A stretch of 51,594 nucleotides of DNA. Origin: Spirogloea muscicola. Taxonomy: Eukaryota > Streptophyta > Zygnematophyceae > Spirogloeales > Spirogloeaceae. The DNA lies in contig WELB01000114.1 of NCBI GenBank assembly GCA_009602725.1, positions 384,236 to 435,829 on the forward strand. The letters are read 5' to 3'. The notes under the pieces were generated by a model. The model ran no database searches. It was given only the letters and a program-made list of their open reading frames with translations, and had not been told where the DNA came from. Below are positions 49,080-51,594 of this stretch, piece by piece. Positions within the stretch are counted from its first letter, which is position 1, and every line of letters begins with the position of its first letter. The translations under genes and the position numbers were made by a program.

Positions 49080-51569
49080 CTAGTCGCTCTTTTTTGCATC
49101 ATCTGCGGGTAAAGCTAAAAACTGGGCCTCTCTGTAGGCATAGTATAGCGATAGGGCCGCCCCAGGTCCAGCAAGTACCGTTCCAGCGGCTACCGCCAGG
49201 AGAGCAAGTATGCCATGCTCTAGCAGAACTGCAAGCAGCCAATTGACTTGGTCAGCAGTCAAGCAATGCTATGGAATAAGATCTACAATGGAGCTGCTTA
49301 TGAACACCTGCATTCACCTCACTTGCCACTCGTCCATGTGGGCCCCATGAGTAGCTGTGCAACCCCCAAAGTATCTCAGTGGCAATTAGCTCACTCTGGT
49401 GGCTAAAATAGGCTCACCTTGGTAGAAGTTGGCACCAATGAAGACGAGAAGATCTACAAGGAGAAAGTATTTGCAAGCGCTCCCGCCCTCGTGGCTGTGG
49501 AAAAGGTTGTACACCTGGCAACACCCGACCAACAGTGTGACGGACTAGTCCATCTACCTTGACCACCAGCTCAGGCTACGCGGCCAGTCTTGAGAAAGAT
49601 GCTCAATGCAAGTGCTCTGATAATCTGATAGGTCTTCTCAGACATGCATTACAAAAGGCAGACAATATTTCAGAAAATTTCGAAGGTAGCAGCACATACC
49701 TCGGACAGAGCTGAGGGGTGGAGCAGGCCAGCATACGGCACTGCAACAACATGCCAAGCCAAGGCGGCCCCAGCTTGAACGAGGTGAAGGGCTAGAATTG
49801 CTGAGTGCCCTCGGTCCTTATTCTGCACGCGATGACAACCCAACGGACTAAGTGCTTAATCCCACTGCCTGGCAAGTCACATGCACGGCATGACAATGAG
49901 GACATCCGAACACCTCACCTTGGTTGATCGTTCTGTCACTGCAGCAGGAAGCCAGAAGAAGGGAGCCACCACAGGAATGATCTGCACGGATCTGGGGTTG
50001 GTCAGCATAGGAATTTGGCTCGCTGACTGCTGCAAGAGCAGATCATGTCTTGTCAATCGCAGAGCACGCGATCCGGAGATAGCTGCCCAGATTTTACGAT
50101 GTGTAGGAGCAAGTCTCTCGGTGTATCTCCTGCTGCAACATGCATCTTCAGCATCTTCAAGGCAAGCAAGATGTGCAGGACTATACTGTGTCCAACCTGA
50201 AAGATTGCAATCAGCTTCTTGAGCAAGTCCGTCTCAAACGGCAGCATGAGGCAGACGCAGAAGATAGTCTGCACGTACATCACAAATGCAATCGCCACGA
50301 TCCGCTGCACAGAGACTGCCCTGCTGGCAGGCGCCGCTTTCCTCTGATCTGTCCACATTGTGACGATGTGTGCTCTCACTTCCAGATACCACGCGTACGG
50401 AGGCTAGCACTGACTTCGTGCCCGTGACCGATGAGGGCAGCAAGGGCCCTCCGAAATCTAAAGTCCAAGGCCAAAATCCAGCTGTAGTATGACTGACGCA
50501 CTTCCTGCTGGCCAGCCGAGCAAGGCTCATTGTCACTGCAGCAGCACCACTAGCCTGCAGTCGTTGCTGCTGGGCTGAGGGCAACTGCTGCGGTATGCAG
50601 CTGGAGCTCCACCTGCTGCGCCCGAGAGGAAGTAAGCAGGGAGCCACAGCAGTGGCAGGATGACCGAGACGCCAAATACCTGGGAGACGTGCAGCCGCCT
50701 CTGCAAGCATGTCAGCTCCTTGAGCTCTGCGACTGCCATGCAAATGCACGTACGCTTTGCGGCTGGTGGACGGGGCAGTCAGCAGAGCTGCGCTGCTGCG
50801 GAGCGCCAGAGAGCAGGACGCGCCTGGAAGAGGGCTGCGAAGGCAGGGAGCCACGTGAGCGGCGGCCCCGTACCCAGCCGGGACGACTCCACTGTGCCGC
50901 ACCCAACACCCACAGAGCAGAGGCGGCACAGTGCGCAGCAGCTCAGAGTGTTTGCAGCAGAAGGTCAAGCGAGTTGGTAGCACCGGCTAACAGGCCTCAG
51001 CAGTGAGAGGAGGGAGGGCCAGGGACGACCCCCTCCCTTGTGCACCCGGCATCTGAATACTGTCCCCGCACAAGGCTTCCAGACGCCAGTGCAACATATC
51101 CTTGCGGGCAGCGGCGCAGCCGCCAGAGCCGCAGCTGCCAGGGCCAGGCAGCTGGGCACGTCGAGCTCTCAGGCGGGGTTTCCCATACCCGCAGCGAACG
51201 TCAGGAAGGACTGGCCGGCGCTGACGAACGTGCCCCACACCAGGAAGCCTGCGCGCGGCGGCATGATGCGCCCGTCTGTCGGTCGTGCTGCCGCGCTCGA
51301 CGAGGCCAAGCCCGGCGCGGAGGGCAAGCAACAAAGGCAGCGGCGCCGGGGTGGGGGGGGAGTGTGGCAGGACCGGCGTGGCCCTGGAGGCCCTCCTGGA
51401 AGAAGGGCACGATGGTGCAGAGGAAGGTGCGCGCGGGCGCCAGCGCCGAGCCCCTGTGCCGCCGCCCGCACTCCGCCGCGATGGGCCCCATGAACGGCCC
51501 CACGGCCGCCGTGATGTGCCCGAACGTCCACGCGCCCAGCGCCACGAGCGGCACCACGCGCGCCGCCAT
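49080..51569 (-). CDS. Unrecognised multi-pass membrane protein (exon structure partial, 5' end at window edge)
   Basis: Minus-strand gene whose exons are mostly hydrophobic. Readable pieces in transcript order: ATG 51569 (VVPLVALGAWTFGHITAAVG, TFLCTIVPFFQEGLQ), joined at phase 1 to FLVWGTFVSAGQSFLTFAAG (51225-51165); VFGVSVILPLLWLPAYFLSG (about 50670-50605); EVRQSYYSWILALDFRFRRA (about 50512-50423); RIVAIAFVMYVQTIFCVCLM and LKKLIAIFQ (about 50360-50190); TNPRSVQIIPVVAPFFWLPA (about 50030-49920); HSAILALHLVQAGAALAWHV (49822-49700); LLVFIGANFYQ joined to VNWLLAVLLEHGILALLAVA, GAALSLYYAYREAQFLALPA and DDAKKSD-stop (stop 49082-49080). About eight membrane spans with a short acidic/basic tail. 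I do not recognise the family. The frame is open upstream of the ATG (QASAAAG) to the window end, so the true start may lie outside. Confidence 0.6.
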
Positions 51570-51594
51570 GCCCGCCGCCGCCGAGGCCTGCCAG

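Overview
The window looks like nuclear DNA of a green alga, most likely a trebouxiophyte-like chlorophyte. The evidence is: plant-type genes cut by many short spliceosomal introns (P5CS alone has 20 exons), a fungal-type elongation factor 3 (present in algae, absent from land plants), a chloroplast HugZ/GluTRBP-type protein, plant-type galactokinase, TAF7 and WRKY genes, and TTTAGGG-type telomere-like sequence. I placed exons by reading frame, splice sites and remembered family sequences. In P5CS, TAF7, EF3, glutaredoxin and VDAC all exon phases close without a frame break. The sequence has two N runs (10145-10483, 36130-36289) and single Ns at 25180 and 45260.

Layout. 30-6766 (+): bifunctional P5CS, complete, about 730 aa. 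6767-8574: spacer with a decayed LINE tail and a short interspersed repeat. 8575-9975 (+): TFIID subunit TAF7, complete, 182 aa. 10583-13178 (+): WRKY transcription factor of land-plant group IIb type, 5' end lost in or near the N gap. 14100-17390 (-): HugZ-like split-barrel/DUF2470 protein (GluTR-binding protein/HOZ family). 17.7-22.9 kb: dense repeat island of LINE C-terminal fragments, hairpin modules and a ~95-bp interspersed repeat. 23642-25180 (+): isoprenylcysteine-methyltransferase-like membrane protein, cut off at a single N. 26693-32202 (+): elongation factor 3, complete, 1033 aa. 34029-34704 (-): CPFC glutaredoxin. 34.9-39.6 kb: second repeat island with a split LINE fragment around an N gap. 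39713-43245 (+): galactokinase, last exon unresolved. 43.98-44.9 kb: third, smaller hairpin island. 45193-47868 (+): mitochondrial VDAC porin with a long N-terminal extension. 48.3-48.6 kb: three-unit minisatellite. 49080-51569 (-): unrecognised multi-pass membrane protein, probably continuing past the window.

The genes are ordinary housekeeping and regulatory genes on both strands and form no operon or cluster. The unusual content is the repeat fraction. Three islands contain dozens of 60-100 bp modules, each built on a GGGCTG...CAGCCC hairpin, mixed with 5'-truncated C-terminal ends of one LINE family and with the ~95-bp repeat. Hairpin module and LINE tail are joined in the same order several times, and at 22.2-22.9 kb they form a tandem array. 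The hairpin may therefore be part of the LINE 3' end or of a non-autonomous element that uses the LINE machinery.
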